A stretch of DNA of 64,000 nt from Virgibacillus phasianinus (GTDB lineage Bacteria > Bacillota > Bacilli > Bacillales > Amphibacillaceae): NCBI RefSeq assembly GCF_002216775.1, contig NZ_CP022315.1, positions 1 to 64,000 on the forward strand, given 5' to 3'. The notes under the pieces are model-generated. The model was not told where the DNA came from, made no database searches, and worked only from the letters and a program-made list of their open reading frames with translations. The stretch's first letter is position 1, and each line of letters opens with the position of its first letter. Positions 26,551 through 35,466 of this stretch are shown one piece after another. The translations under genes were made by a program, and so were the position numbers.

Positions 26551-27699
26551 ATGGATCAGGAACAAGCTAAATCATTTTTAAAAGAGATCATTCAAATCAA
26601 AAGTGTTAACCCTCCCGGAAATGAAACGGAAGTCGCTAACAAGTTAAAAACCCTATTTGATGAACATGGCATCGAGACGGAGCTTGTTGAATACGACGAG
26701 AACCGGGCTAATTTAATCGCCCATTTAAAAGGCGAAGAAGACGGCCCCGTTCTTGGACTTACCGGGCATATGGATGTCGTTCCTACCGGTGAGAACGAAT
26801 GGGAGCACGACCCTTTTGGTGCTGAAGAAGAGGATGGAAAAATTTATGGCCGCGGGGCATGTGACATGAAAAGTGGCCTTGTTGCCTGCGCACTGGCTAT
26901 GGTTGCGTTAAAGGAAGAAGGTCTTCCGATAAAAGGAGAAGTAACCCTTCTGGCCACAGTTGGTGAAGAAGCAGGAGCAGTTGGTTCCCGCCAGTTAACG
27001 GAAAGAGGGTATGCCGAATCATTAGATGCCCTGATTATCGCGGAGCCCACCCAAAATAAAATTAAAATTGCCCATAAGGGTGCACTTTGGCCACAAATCA
27101 TTACGTACGGCAAAACCGCCCATGGCTCAATGCCCGATGTGGGTGTGAATGCGATTATTCATATGAATGAAATTATCCATGAGATTTTGGGAGAGGAATT
27201 TGAATTAAAATATGAAGAGGATGAGCTGTTAGGCAGCCCAACCTACAGCATCGATGTCATTAAAGGCGGCTCTAATACAAATATCGTCCCCGACCAATGC
27301 TTTACCAATATCGATATCCGGACCGTTCCCTCACAGGATCACAAGCAAATCATTGAGCAGATTGAACAGGTAATTGAGAAGGTTAAGAAAAAATATCCGG
27401 AACTTAAAGCTGAAATTCGCACACTGAACGATCAGTCACCTGTCAAAACTTCCAGTGAGGATCCCTTTGTGAAGCTCGTACAAAATGTCGTAAAAGCTGA
27501 TGGATCAGCAGAACTGGGAGGCATAACAGCATACTCTGACGGTTCCCAATTTATCCACGCAAAGAAAGACTTTCCGATCGTTGTCTTAGGGCCCGGGGAA
27601 ACATCCACCGCCCATCAACCTGATGAGTACGTTGAAGTGGATAAATATTTGGACAGTATTAATCTTTATCAGGAAATTGCCAAGAAATTTTTAACATAA
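26551..27699 (+). CDS. M20 family metallopeptidase / ArgE-DapE type deacylase
   Basis: A 382-residue cytoplasmic zinc hydrolase. LTGHMDVVPTGENEWEHDPF has the first His and Asp ligand region, DGKIYGRGACDMKSG the bridging Asp, and ATVGEEAGAVGS the catalytic Glu pair. The central lid/dimerisation domain (about 175-290) follows KIAHKGALW, and STAHQPDEYVEV ends with the last His ligand. Annotation in the family ranges over succinyl-diaminopimelate desuccinylase, acetylornithine deacetylase and dipeptidases, so the substrate is left open. ATG 26551 follows AGAGGTGAT. A strong terminator follows directly. Confidence 0.88.
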   Translation: MDQEQAKSFLKEIIQIKSVNPPGNETEVANKLKTLFDEHGIETELVEYDENRANLIAHLKGEEDGPVLGLTGHMDVVPTGENEWEHDPFGAEEEDGKIYGRGACDMKSGLVACALAMVALKEEGLPIKGEVTLLATVGEEAGAVGSRQLTERGYAESLDALIIAEPTQNKIKIAHKGALWPQIITYGKTAHGSMPDVGVNAIIHMNEIIHEILGEEFELKYEEDELLGSPTYSIDVIKGGSNTNIVPDQCFTNIDIRTVPSQDHKQIIEQIEQVIEKVKKKYPELKAEIRTLNDQSPVKTSSEDPFVKLVQNVVKADGSAELGGITAYSDGSQFIHAKKDFPIVVLGPGETSTAHQPDEYVEVDKYLDSINLYQEIAKKFLT

Positions 27700-27703
27700 T
27701 GTT

Positions 27704-27736
27704 AAGCGCTTTTTCCACCTGGGAAAAAGCGCTTTA
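27704..27736 (+). terminator. Terminator of the M20 peptidase gene
   Basis: AAGCGCTTTTTCC and GGAAAAAGCGCTT form a 13-bp stem, followed by TATTATT. It starts five bases past the stop codon. Confidence 0.85.
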
Positions 27737-27891
27737 TTATTGGGGTGTAGAAAAAAGTGATATTCTTACAGACCTTCCCTCGCCCGGGTTCTGTCAAACT
27801 TGCCTACCCTACAAAAAGTATACAAAAAACGATAACCATTTTTTTGTAAACAGGGATCTGGCATGCAGGCCCCTTGCATGTGCACCCTGCA

Positions 27892-29568
27892 CTAATAAGA
27901 GTCACTGCCATGCCCAGTTTGTCCCGCTTCATCAACTGCTTCACTTGTACCTGTTGCACCAGCTGGCCCGTGCTCCCCTTTCTGTTGATTCGGGTGATTT
28001 TTCAGTCCTTCACCCACCCTGCGGCCGTAATTCTCATCCGCCTTGGTGCACAGCTCAATCATTTTATCCTGGATAACCTTTTCACATGAAGACAGTCCGT
28101 TGACAAGATTATTGATCAGCTCATCTCGTTCAACATCATCAAACGCGCGGTACGTTTCCCCGGCTTGCTTGAAGTCATTGGTCCGGTCGATACTTTCATG
28201 GACAAGTTCGCCTTCCACTTTCGGCGTGTAGTCTTTTCTGGATCTTGTTGTTTCTTCAAGTCCGTTTAGAGATGACGGTTCATAATTGACATGCGGATTC
28301 CGCTCGGGTGATTGGTCAACATAATAGGCCATTTGCCCATCACGCAGGTTGGTTGCCGCCCGTTTTTTAGCCGCATTGATAGGCAGCTGTAAATAATTTG
28401 CGCCAATTCGGTAACGCTGGGTATCTGAATAGGAGAAAGTCCGCCCTTGCAGCATCTTATCATCGGAAAAATCCAATCCATCCACTAGAACCCCTGTACC
28501 AAAGGCTGCTTGTTCAACCTCTGCAAAATAGTTTTCCGGATTTTTGTTCAACACCATGCGCCCGACCGGTTGCCACGGAATTTGATCTTTCGGCCAGATT
28601 TTCGTGTCATCCAGTGGATCGAAATCCAGCTCAGGATGGTCATCATCGCTTAGAATCTGAACAAACAATTCCCATTCCGGGTAATCGCCGCGTTCAATTG
28701 CTTCATACAAATCCTGTGTTGCATGATTGAAATTTTTCGCCTGAATTTTCTCGGCGTCTTCCTGCTTGAGGTTTTTAATGCCTTGCTTTGGCTCCCAGTG
28801 GTATTTAATAAGAACGGCTTTCCCTTCCTCGTTGACCCACTTATACGTGTTAACACCCGATCCCTGCATTTCCCGATAGTTGGCTGGTATCCCCCATGGC
28901 GAGAATAGAAACGTAATCATATGCAGCGATTCAGGGGAATTGCAGCAAAAGTCAAAGATTCGCTGGGTATCCTGAATATTGGTGACCGGATCCGGAATGA
29001 AGGCGTGAACAACATCAGGAAACTTCATCGCATCACGGATAAAGAATATCTTGAGGTTGTTCCCCACCAGGTCCCAGTTTCCATCCTCTGTATAGAACTT
29101 AACCGCGAATCCACGGGGATCACGCAATGTTTCGGGAGAATGCTTCCCGTGGTTGACCGTCGAAAAACGCACAAAAACCGGCGTTTGCTTGCCCGCCTCC
29201 TGAAAAACTTTTGCCCGAGTATACTTTGAAATCGGATCATCGCCTACTTTTCCATAGGTTTCAAAATATCCATGCGCCCCTGCACCTCGAGCATGGACGA
29301 CACGCTCCGGTACCCGCTCCCGGTCAAAATGCGAGATTTTTTCAATAAAATGATAGTTCTCAAGCGTGGCAGGACCGCGATTTCCCACCGTTCGGATATT
29401 TTGATTATACTTCACGGGATGGCCTTGGCGAGTTGTCAGTGTCTTACTATCCTCCCCTTCAGCTGTCCGTTGATCGGCCGGACCCCCTGCACCGTTAACG
29501 GAAGTCCCGTTTTCGGATTCTTTTTGCCCTTTAGAATCTCGCTTATGTTTTTCGTTCACTTTGTCCAC
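27892..29568 (-). CDS. Heme catalase (monofunctional)
   Basis: A 558-residue catalase that dismutates H2O2. The distal His lies in [18 protein letters not shown], the Asn in [16 protein letters not shown], and the proximal heme-ligand Tyr in [17 protein letters not shown]. The N-terminal 40 residues are charged and low-complexity; the C-terminal 40 are Gly/His/Gln-rich ([20 protein letters not shown]-like). The short extensions differ from the large HPII type. No clear PerR box was found in the 130-bp upstream region. A possible hairpin lies beyond the stop near 27854-27890. Confidence 0.95.
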   Translation of the reverse strand: MDKVNEKHKRDSKGQKESENGTSVNGAGGPADQRTAEGEDSKTLTTRQGHPVKYNQNIRTVGNRGPATLENYHFIEKISHFDRERVPERVVHARGAGAHGYFETYGKVGDDPISKYTRAKVFQEAGKQTPVFVRFSTVNHGKHSPETLRDPRGFAVKFYTEDGNWDLVGNNLKIFFIRDAMKFPDVVHAFIPDPVTNIQDTQRIFDFCCNSPESLHMITFLFSPWGIPANYREMQGSGVNTYKWVNEEGKAVLIKYHWEPKQGIKNLKQEDAEKIQAKNFNHATQDLYEAIERGDYPEWELFVQILSDDDHPELDFDPLDDTKIWPKDQIPWQPVGRMVLNKNPENYFAEVEQAAFGTGVLVDGLDFSDDKMLQGRTFSYSDTQRYRIGANYLQLPINAAKKRAATNLRDGQMAYYVDQSPERNPHVNYEPSSLNGLEETTRSRKDYTPKVEGELVHESIDRTNDFKQAGETYRAFDDVERDELINNLVNGLSSCEKVIQDKMIELCTKADENYGRRVGEGLKNHPNQQKGEHGPAGATGTSEAVDEAGQTGHGSDSY

Positions 29569-29704
29569 CTCTTATTCTAAGTATTAGTGTCAGCATTAGT
29601 CTTCACTAAATACCCGTTCATATTCGGCCAACCTTTTGTACTTCCTCTCCTCAACCACTATAATTTAACTAAGGAGTTTTTTTACTTTTAAGGAGGGAAA
29701 TGAA

Positions 29705-30466
29705 GTGAAATTAACAGATAAGGTAGCCGTCGTAACAGGTGCAGCTTCAGGAATGGGAAAAGCAATTGCCGAATTGTATGCGAAAGAAGGCGCAAAGGTA
29801 ATTGCCTGTGACCTTAACCGAGAAGGTGCAGAGGCTGTGGCGGAAGGAATCGTCAATGATGGCGGCGTAGCTAAGGCGGTACAAGTGAATGTCGTCAAGC
29901 AAGAAGACGTCGACCGGATGATTGATACAGCCGTGCAGGAATATGGAACATTGGATATCCTAGTAAACAATGCCGGTGTCATGGATGGTTTCGAACCGGT
30001 TGGGGATATTCCCGATGAAAAATGGGATTTCATTTTCGATATTAATACGAAAGGCGTTATGCGGGCAATGCGCAAAGCAATTCCGATCTTTTTGGAAAAA
30101 GAAAGTGGCGTCATCATCAACACCGCTTCAACTGGCGGACTCAATGGTGCCCATGCGGGAGCTATCTACGGCGCTTCCAAACATGCGGTCGTTGGCCTGA
30201 CCAAAAATACCGGATTCATGTACGCTCAGAAAGGCATCCGCTGTAATGCCATTGCCCCGGGCGCTGTTGAAACAAATATCGGCTCCTCCATCACCGATGT
30301 CAATGAATTCGGCATGAGCCGCGCACAGGTTGCGCAAAGCGTCATTCCACGTACTGGTCAAGCCGAAGAAATTGCCAAGGTCGCATTATTCTTAGCGTCT
30401 GATGACTCAAGCTTCGTCAATGGGACGGTCGTAACAGCCGATGGTGGCTGGACCGCAGCGTTTTAA
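29705..30466 (+). CDS. SDR family oxidoreductase
   Basis: A 253-residue short-chain dehydrogenase. The cofactor site is VVTGAASGMGKAIAELYAKE (TGxxxGxG). Asp in IACDLNREGA suggests preference for NAD. NNAGVMDG is the structural motif, and Ser/Tyr/Lys of the active site lie in INTASTGGLNGA and YGASKHAV. IAPGAVETNI follows. It probably acts on a small alcohol or ketone; the substrate is not recognised. GTG 29705 follows AAGGAGGGAAATGAA. It faces a catalase gene upstream and a CatE-like gene downstream, so stress detoxification is plausible. Confidence 0.9.
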   Translation: MKLTDKVAVVTGAASGMGKAIAELYAKEGAKVIACDLNREGAEAVAEGIVNDGGVAKAVQVNVVKQEDVDRMIDTAVQEYGTLDILVNNAGVMDGFEPVGDIPDEKWDFIFDINTKGVMRAMRKAIPIFLEKESGVIINTASTGGLNGAHAGAIYGASKHAVVGLTKNTGFMYAQKGIRCNAIAPGAVETNIGSSITDVNEFGMSRAQVAQSVIPRTGQAEEIAKVALFLASDDSSFVNGTVVTADGGWTAAF

Positions 30467-30482
30467 TCATTTTTTGCTATGT

Positions 30483-30519
30483 AAAAAACCTCCGCCTGAT
30501 GCAGCTCGCGGAGGTTTTT
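30483..30519. terminator. Bidirectional terminator between SDR and catE-like genes
   Basis: AAAAACCTCCGC and GCGGAGGTTTTT form a 12-bp stem with A and T runs on both sides, between convergent genes. Confidence 0.88.
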
Positions 30520-30525
30520 AGTATA

Positions 30526-31389
30526 TTAAACCTGTAATTTAATCCGGTTACCGGAAGGATCTTTTGTCATAAAAACTTCATCATCCCTTTCGACATCATA
30601 ACCAAGTCCTTGCAGCCGATCGATTACCTTTTCCCTAGCGCCTTCACTTGGAAGCGTTAGTGCAAAGAATGCCAGGCCAGCACTATTTTCAGCTGGTGCA
30701 GGTGCACCAGCTCCAGCCCATGTGTTCAACCCGATATGGTGATGATAGCCACCAGTTGAGATAAAGAGTGCCTGTGCGCCGAACCGATTGACTACATCAA
30801 AGCCGAGCCCCTCTCGATAAAATTCTTCTGTATTTTTCAATTCGGAAACATGCAGGTGGATATGCCCGATTACGGTTCCTGCTGGCAGTCCTTCCCAGCT
30901 TTCGTTTCCAAGATCCCCCATTATATCCTTTATATCCAGTGGATCGACAGTCATTGCCACCTCACTGTTCTTCCAGGTCCAGGTAGAAGATGGCCGGTCC
31001 ACATAAATTTCGATCCCATTGCCATCCGGGTCATTTAGATAGAGAGCCTCGCTGACAAGATGATCGGATGCGCCAATCCGAATGTTGAGCTCGCTGAAAT
31101 GCTGAATTACTTTTGCCAGATCAACCCGGTTAGGAAGCAGGATTGCATAATGATACAATCCCGTTGTATTTGCTTGTTTCGGGGCCGCCTGTTCTGGCTG
31201 GACAAGTGATATCAGACCCGTCTTCCCATCAGCGGTAAGCACGGCCCTTCTTTCTGATTGCTCCAGTATTTGCAAGCCGATTACTTCCTGATAGAATTCA
31301 AGCGAACTTGCAAGATTCGTTATGTTTAATTCAACATGACCGACAAATGTACTCGGTTCACGAAAAAATTTCTGTTCCATCATTTTCAC
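30526..31389 (-). CDS. catE: Catechol-2,3-dioxygenase-like VOC protein (CatE type)
   Basis: A 287-residue protein of two VOC modules. The first (about 15-130) starts VGHVELNITNLASSLEFYQE. The second (about 170-285) starts VIGHIHLHVSELKNTEEFYR; it keeps metal-ligand His in GHIHLHV, a His in GGYHHHIGLNTW and a Glu-like position near the end. B. subtilis CatE, an extradiol dioxygenase opening catechol, has the same length and order, so the symbol is by resemblance. A palindrome of the YodB/CatR type lies 31 bp before the start. It likely detoxifies catechol or quinone compounds. Confidence 0.8.
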   Translation of the reverse strand: MKMMEQKFFREPSTFVGHVELNITNLASSLEFYQEVIGLQILEQSERRAVLTADGKTGLISLVQPEQAAPKQANTTGLYHYAILLPNRVDLAKVIQHFSELNIRIGASDHLVSEALYLNDPDGNGIEIYVDRPSSTWTWKNSEVAMTVDPLDIKDIMGDLGNESWEGLPAGTVIGHIHLHVSELKNTEEFYREGLGFDVVNRFGAQALFISTGGYHHHIGLNTWAGAGAPAPAENSAGLAFFALTLPSEGAREKVIDRLQGLGYDVERDDEVFMTKDPSGNRIKLQV

Positions 31390-31419
31390 TCCTTAACTAT
31401 TTTCCATATCAAAAATGAG

Positions 31420-31436
31420 TTACTTTTCGTAAGTAA
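31420..31436 (-). promoter_or_regulatory. Likely YodB/CatR-type operator of the catE-like gene
   Basis: TTACTT, five bases, AAGTAA: an inverted repeat in the promoter region of the catE-like gene. It resembles the TTAC...GTAA boxes recognised by the redox-sensing repressors YodB and CatR of B. subtilis, as remembered. Confidence 0.5.
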
Positions 31437-31551
31437 GTTTAATTTAATTATCCACTTGTGTCAATATATTTTTCTCCTAGGTGAAGAAACGTGTCGATCC
31501 ACCGTTTACATCATTGATTTTGATTCAAAAAAATTGTCAATCATTTCAATA

Positions 31552-31568
31552 GTAACTATGATAGTTAC
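31552..31568 (+). promoter_or_regulatory. Palindromic operator upstream of the YdhR-like gene
   Basis: GTAACTATGATAGTTAC is a perfect palindrome with 8-bp arms around one base. It lies about 70 bp before the start at 31638, a typical place for an HxlR/MarR operator. Confidence 0.5.
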
Positions 31569-31637
31569 AAGTGGGAATACAATTCCAGTAGGCGAAACTA
31601 TTTTAAAGAATCAATTTCACGCAAGAGGATGATGAAG

Positions 31638-31943
31638 ATGACACACATATTACAGATTGACTTTACCATGCAGGGCCCATTCGGTGATGAAATGGCCGAG
31701 GTATTCGCTGATTTAGCTAAGAGTATAAACGAAGAAGAAGGACTTATCTGGAAAATATGGACAGAATCCCCTGATACAAACGAAGCTGGAGGGGTTTATC
31801 TGTTTGAATCAAAAGAAACAGCGGAGAAATATTTGAATATGCATACCAATAGGTTGGCTAAATTTGGAATAACAGGGGTTAACGCAAAAATCCTGGCCAT
31901 CAATTCTAAACTTACGGAGATCAACAATGGTCCAGTAAAATAA
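31638..31943 (+). CDS. YdhR-type putative monooxygenase (ABM-like fold)
   Basis: A 101-residue ferredoxin-like protein: MTHILQIDFTMQGPFGDEMA, IWTESPDTNEAGGVYLFESK and TAEKYLNMHTNRLAKFGI match the small YdhR family of antibiotic-biosynthesis-monooxygenase-like dimers. Its activity in bacilli is not established; an aromatic or quinone substrate is a guess from the palindromic operator and the catE-like gene it diverges from. ATG 31638 is chosen because AGAGG lies nine bases upstream; earlier ATGs overlap it. Confidence 0.75.
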   Translation: MTHILQIDFTMQGPFGDEMAEVFADLAKSINEEEGLIWKIWTESPDTNEAGGVYLFESKETAEKYLNMHTNRLAKFGITGVNAKILAINSKLTEINNGPVK

Positions 31944-31948
31944 GAAAA

Positions 31949-31983
31949 AAGCCGAAAAACCTTTGTGGCGGGTTTTTCGGCTT
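31949..31983. terminator. Bidirectional terminator between YdhR-like and CDF genes
   Basis: AAGCCGAAAAACC and GGGTTTTTCGGCTT form a long stem, with an A run before and TTCTTATT after. Confidence 0.85.
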
Positions 31984-32023
31984 CTTATTATTGTGATATA
32001 GTTATCGGGGCATTCCGCTATAA

Positions 32024-33001
32024 TCATCCGTTTTCTTTCCCTGGACTTTTCCAGTTTTGAACCTGATCATCCTCATCAAACTCAATGATTACCTCTGTTA
32101 CGCCTTTTTCATTTAAAATCTTTTTCTCAATACCATCGCGGATATCATCAGCCTCCGCGATTGTCATGCCTGGATCAAGTTCTATTTTTAATTCAACGTG
32201 CAATTCTTCCCCTTCTTTGATAACCATAAGATCTCGTATATCTTTTATCTGTGGTTCGCCAAATACGAACTCGCCAATCTTTTTCTCCATGTCCTCATCG
32301 GAAACCCCTAAGACACCTGCCGCGTTATCAAGAAAAATTCGGCCTACAACATAGAACAACATAAGACCAATAATGACCGATGCATACCCCTCGGCGGAAT
32401 GAAACGGGGTGTAGGTGCCAATCACGATGGCTAGAATGGCGATTACGGCACCGCTTGCAGCCACCATATCTTCCAAAAATACGAGCTTTGTGGCTGGTTT
32501 CGCGTCTCCTAAATTTTTGAAGCTTTCCGTCACAATTTTGAACCCCGTGATGGTTTCATCTCCCATATCCCCAGTTATTTCCTTCATTGCCTTAAACCAG
32601 ACGACAGACTCCAGTATCGCTGCGACTCCAAGAACGGCTATGTTCAACCAAAACCACGAACCGGATTCAGGTGGAGCAGTTATATGATGAATCCCTTCTT
32701 TGATTGTTTCAAATGCCAATACACCGACAACTAATACCGAACCAAGTAACACCAAATTAACCAGCCGCGCAAATCCTCCCGGGAAACGGTCGGTAGGTGC
32801 CTTTTTACTCAGAGCAGATCCAACAAATACAAAAAGTTGGTTTGCCGCATCCCCAATACTGTGCATCAACTCGGCAAACATCGCCACATTACCTGTCACG
32901 AAAAAAGTGATAGCTTTTATAATTGCAATGACCGCGTTCATGATACTGGCCCATAAGGCAGACATGCTTCCTTTTTTTAACAGCACGAACAGTTCTTTCA
33001 T
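32024..33001 (-). CDS. Cation diffusion facilitator (CDF) family transporter
   Basis: A 325-residue metal/proton antiporter. Five or six membrane spans cover about 12-215. The metal site of span 2 reads MFAELMHSIGDAANQ (HxxxD), and span 5 carries VFLEDMVAASGAV. The cytoplasmic C-terminal domain (about 225-310) holds LMVIKEGEELHVELKIELDP. The sequence recalls the SLC30A9-like branch rather than the classic CzcD branch. It probably exports Zn2+, Mn2+ or Fe2+; the ion cannot be decided. It is a single gene with a terminator. Confidence 0.88.
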   Translation of the reverse strand: MKELFVLLKKGSMSALWASIMNAVIAIIKAITFFVTGNVAMFAELMHSIGDAANQLFVFVGSALSKKAPTDRFPGGFARLVNLVLLGSVLVVGVLAFETIKEGIHHITAPPESGSWFWLNIAVLGVAAILESVVWFKAMKEITGDMGDETITGFKIVTESFKNLGDAKPATKLVFLEDMVAASGAVIAILAIVIGTYTPFHSAEGYASVIIGLMLFYVVGRIFLDNAAGVLGVSDEDMEKKIGEFVFGEPQIKDIRDLMVIKEGEELHVELKIELDPGMTIAEADDIRDGIEKKILNEKGVTEVIIEFDEDDQVQNWKSPGKENG

Positions 33002-33147
33002 GGTTTACTCCTTTCACTGTTACATGAAATTTCATCCATTATTAGATTGTGCTATTCGTGGTTATTTTACTCTTTTGAGTTGGATATCAGTCTGTGCTGG
33101 TTGTGATAGGATTTTTATCAAAAGTCAATGAGTACGTTTTCGGATTT

Positions 33148-33597
33148 CTACCGCTCTTTCCACAGTTCCATCGGGTTTTCCATACCTTCCTTTAATGGCA
33201 TTTTCACCATCGAAAGCGTGCGGTCTTCTTTCACTTTTTGTAAATCTTCATAGATCATTTTCGATTTCCCCAATCCCGCTGCAACGGCATCCTCTACTGA
33301 AGCACAATAGTAAACTCTTTCAATTCCAGCAAAATACATGGCAGTCAAACACATCGGACACGGCTCCCCGCTTGCATACATGGTATACCCAGACAAATCG
33401 TTCGTTTGCAATTGTTCCTGTGCACAACGGATGGCCAGTAATTCCGCATGTCCACTGACATCGTACGTCCGGTGCAGCTCATTTACACCCTCCGTAAATA
33501 CGTCATTATCCTTCACTAATACCGCGCCAAACGGTTGTCCCCCATCGCGAACATTTTCTAGCGCCAGGTTCACTGCGCGTTCCATAAATTTATCCAT
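33148..33597 (-). CDS. Nucleoside/guanine deaminase family protein (CDA fold)
   Basis: A 149-residue zinc deaminase. The zinc site reads SGHAELLAIRCAQ (HAE) and ASGEPCPMCLTAMYFAG (PCxxC). It has the YYCASVEDAVAAGLGKSK segment seen in GuaD-type deaminases, but the C-terminus after LSMVKMPLKEG is shorter than in B. subtilis GuaD. It could deaminate guanine, cytosine or a modified base. ATG 33597 follows a GGAGGTCTTAC region. It is a single gene upstream of no other gene on its strand. Confidence 0.85.
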   Translation of the reverse strand: MDKFMERAVNLALENVRDGGQPFGAVLVKDNDVFTEGVNELHRTYDVSGHAELLAIRCAQEQLQTNDLSGYTMYASGEPCPMCLTAMYFAGIERVYYCASVEDAVAAGLGKSKMIYEDLQKVKEDRTLSMVKMPLKEGMENPMELWKER

Positions 33598-33689
33598 TGT
33601 AAGACCTCCACTTTTCGGTTTATTTACCTCTCATTCTATGGGATTAGGAGTGACACGCCAAATGAATGATATTTTTTTGTAAAAAAAAT

Positions 33690-33715
33690 GACACTATCTT
33701 TATTCGAATAGTGTC
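33690..33715 (-). terminator. Terminator of the tRNA-Val gene
   Basis: GACACTAT and ATAGTGTC form an 8-bp stem, followed on the minus strand by ATTTTTTTTAC. It starts 16 bp past the tRNA 3' end. Confidence 0.85.
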
Positions 33716-33730
33716 ATCGTATTATAGGTA

Positions 33731-33803
33731 TGACTCCGATTGGGCTCGAACCAACGACCTCTTGCCTGTCAAGCAAGCGCTCTCCCAGCTGAGCTACGGA
33801 ATC
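33731..33803 (-). tRNA. tRNA-Val, anticodon GAC
   Basis: On the minus strand the acceptor stem is GATTCCG / CGGAGTC (one G-U pair) with discriminator A. The D arm is GCTC AGCTGGGA GAGC, the anticodon arm CTTGC TTGACAG GCAAG, and the T arm TTGG TTCGAGC CCAA. The anticodon is GAC. No CCA is encoded (TACC follows the discriminator). It is a solitary tRNA with its own terminator. Confidence 0.95.
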
Positions 33804-33857
33804 GTAAAACAAGACCCCTCTATTATATCCTGCCCACCCCCACCTTGCAAGCATTAT

Positions 33858-34355
33858 TTAGGGACAACGGGGACAGGTCCCTCCGACCCCACCTTCGTCC
33901 CCAACCCTGATTGAAAATGTGTAATGCGCCGATCTGTTTCTTTCGCCCCATTCTCCTTCAATTGAATAGGTGTGGATGCCGCTTTGTTTAGGTACTTCTA
34001 TTTCTCTTTTTTCGTCGTCCATATAACTTCTTCTGCTTTCCTCGTTTCCATTCGCGTCTTCACGAATTAATTGAAAATCATCGGGTTTTAAAGCAAATTC
34101 AAATGTGATGGTTGAACCTGGGGCCACGTCTACTGCCTTGGATGACAATTCTCCTTTGTTTTTATCAGGAAACGTACAATGTCCTGTAATAAATCCCTCA
34201 GCACAGTATCTTCCAACCTCAACCGGAATTTCAGTCTCTCCAGCTTCAGTAGTGACCGTTACGGCTACCGGATCCGGGAGGGTTAAATTGGTGAATGGAA
34301 CTATGATAAGAGCAAGCACAATAATGAAAAACACGCTAATCATAATTTTTTTCAT
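33858..34355 (-). CDS. Secreted or membrane-anchored protein; C-terminus formed by a repeat
   Basis: A 165-residue protein starting at ATG 34355 after AAGGCGGTG. Residues 1-25 form a hydrophobic signal or anchor (KKIMISVFFIIVLALIIVPF). The mature part is beta-rich (TVTTEAGETEIPVEVGRYCA, AVDVAPGSTITFEFALKPDD) with two Cys, suggesting an extracellular Ig-like fold. No family is recognised. The last residues GDEGGVGGTCPRCP are encoded by a GGGAC-type palindrome at 33861-33902, so the natural end was replaced by repeat insertion. An in-frame upstream extension is not supported by a ribosome binding site. Confidence 0.7.
   Translation of the reverse strand: MKKIMISVFFIIVLALIIVPFTNLTLPDPVAVTVTTEAGETEIPVEVGRYCAEGFITGHCTFPDKNKGELSSKAVDVAPGSTITFEFALKPDDFQLIREDANGNEESRRSYMDDEKREIEVPKQSGIHTYSIEGEWGERNRSAHYTFSIRVGDEGGVGGTCPRCP
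33861..33902. repeat. GGGAC-type palindrome encoding a C-terminus (R6)
   Basis: GGGACAACGGGGACAGGTCC followed by CTCCGACCCCACCTTCGTCCCC. The inverted GGGAC/GTCCC halves match other copies. It overlaps the last codons of the gene at 33858. Confidence 0.65.
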
Positions 34356-34521
34356 CGTAAACACCGCCTTTTCGGCCTTTAATTTAGTGTACGATAATAC
34401 CACGTCGAAAGTTTCAATTTTCCAAAATCGAGATAAAAAGGTACGGCTGGCAACATGGTCGAATACACTATCGTACATTTACAATTTGCATTGAAATCAC
34501 CGTGAAGAAAAGAGGGGTACT

Positions 34522-34797
34522 GTGCCCGAAGATCCTGATACTATCATCGACAGCGAATATTCGGATACACTGCAATATATTGGATTAATTATAAGTACGT
34601 TTGGCAGCCTTATAGCCACGTATGGTGCAACACTTGAATGGCAACAGACAAGACAGGAACAAGCAAATCAGCAACAATCTGACAATCATCGGGGACAAGG
34701 AATGAATCAGCAAATGAATCAAATGCTTCGGGAGACCGAGCAGATGAAAAAGAAAATGAAAGAGATGCAGCGACAGATTAATCGGCTGCGGGGGTAG
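34522..34797 (+). CDS. Small membrane protein with C-terminal coiled coil
   Basis: A 91-residue protein starting at GTG 34522 after AGAGGGG. An acidic N-terminus is followed by one hydrophobic segment (LQYIGLIISTFGSLIATYGA, about 17-36), a Gln/Asn-rich stretch and a coiled coil (RETEQMKKKMKEMQRQINRL). This layout is seen in small Bacillales membrane proteins of unknown function. Codon use and start signal support a real gene. Confidence 0.6.
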   Translation: MPEDPDTIIDSEYSDTLQYIGLIISTFGSLIATYGATLEWQQTRQEQANQQQSDNHRGQGMNQQMNQMLRETEQMKKKMKEMQRQINRLRG

Positions 34798-35074
34798 CAG
34801 CAATCGCTGTGTTTTCTTCAACTTTAAAAATCTTGTGAAATACTAATTTGTCCTTGCATTGAGATCTCTACGCAACGCAGTTTTACCAGTTTGGTATTAC
34901 ATGCCGCTTTATTTTAATGATACTTCCTCAAATGTTCCACAATTGAAATGGATCATAAAAATGAAATCTGAATTGGCAGATATTAAATTTTGATATGGCT
35001 TGAGCTTGGCATATATGGAAAGCGAAGAGCGTTTTGATTTCTAAGTCTGTTTACAGTGCTTACAGCGTGGAATA

Positions 35075-35242
35075 TATCGGCCATAAATCAGGTATTTCGG
35101 CCAAATTCACGATATATCAGCCAAATTTTAAATATATCAGCCGTATTTTCAATTTAACGGCCAAATTCCGAATATATCAGCTGAATTCGAGATACATCGG
35201 CCATTCTTCAATTTATCAGCCAAACTCAAACTTTTCGGTCGG
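35075..35242. repeat. Array of about nine 20-bp ATCRGCC repeats (T1)
   Basis: Units of 19-21 bp with consensus ATCRGCCAAATTTTMAATAT run head to tail, e.g. ATCAGCCAAATTTTAAATAT, ATCAGCCGTATTTTCAATTT, AACGGCCAAATTCCGAATAT. They lack dyad symmetry of CRISPR repeats and there are no spacers. A second array with the same unit lies at 53619-53779. The whole 34798-35466 gap holds only this array and one GGGAC palindrome. Confidence 0.8.
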
Positions 35243-35390
35243 CACCCCAGTCGCCTCAGCCCAACCCTCCTTCATAGATAAATTCCAATTTTCCCATTAT
35301 AATAGAATCACTCTATGTTTAAAGATTTATCGCATTGAATGAAGCTCTACCATTATAATTTTAAAAATCTAACTAATAAAAGTGAACGCG

Positions 35391-35416
35391 GGTCAAGGGA
35401 CCTGTCCCTCCGTCCC
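35391..35416. repeat. GGGAC-type palindrome (R7)
   Basis: GGTCAAGGGACCTGTCCCTC plus CGTCCC, a diverged copy. It ends about 50 bp before the start of the ABC exporter operon. Confidence 0.55.
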
Positions 35417-35466
35417 GGTAAAGTTTCGGCCCGGAGGCAATTCTCTGTCCCGCTTGGAGGTATATT

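Noticed and set aside
29569-29704. PerR box upstream of the catalase
   Set aside because: Only a partial TATAATTTAA-type match was found in the gap, with no symmetric TTATAAT-ATTATAA site.
35075-35242. CRISPR array
   Set aside because: The period is only 20 bp, there are no spacers, units vary in sequence, and no cas genes are in the window. The same holds for 53619-53779.
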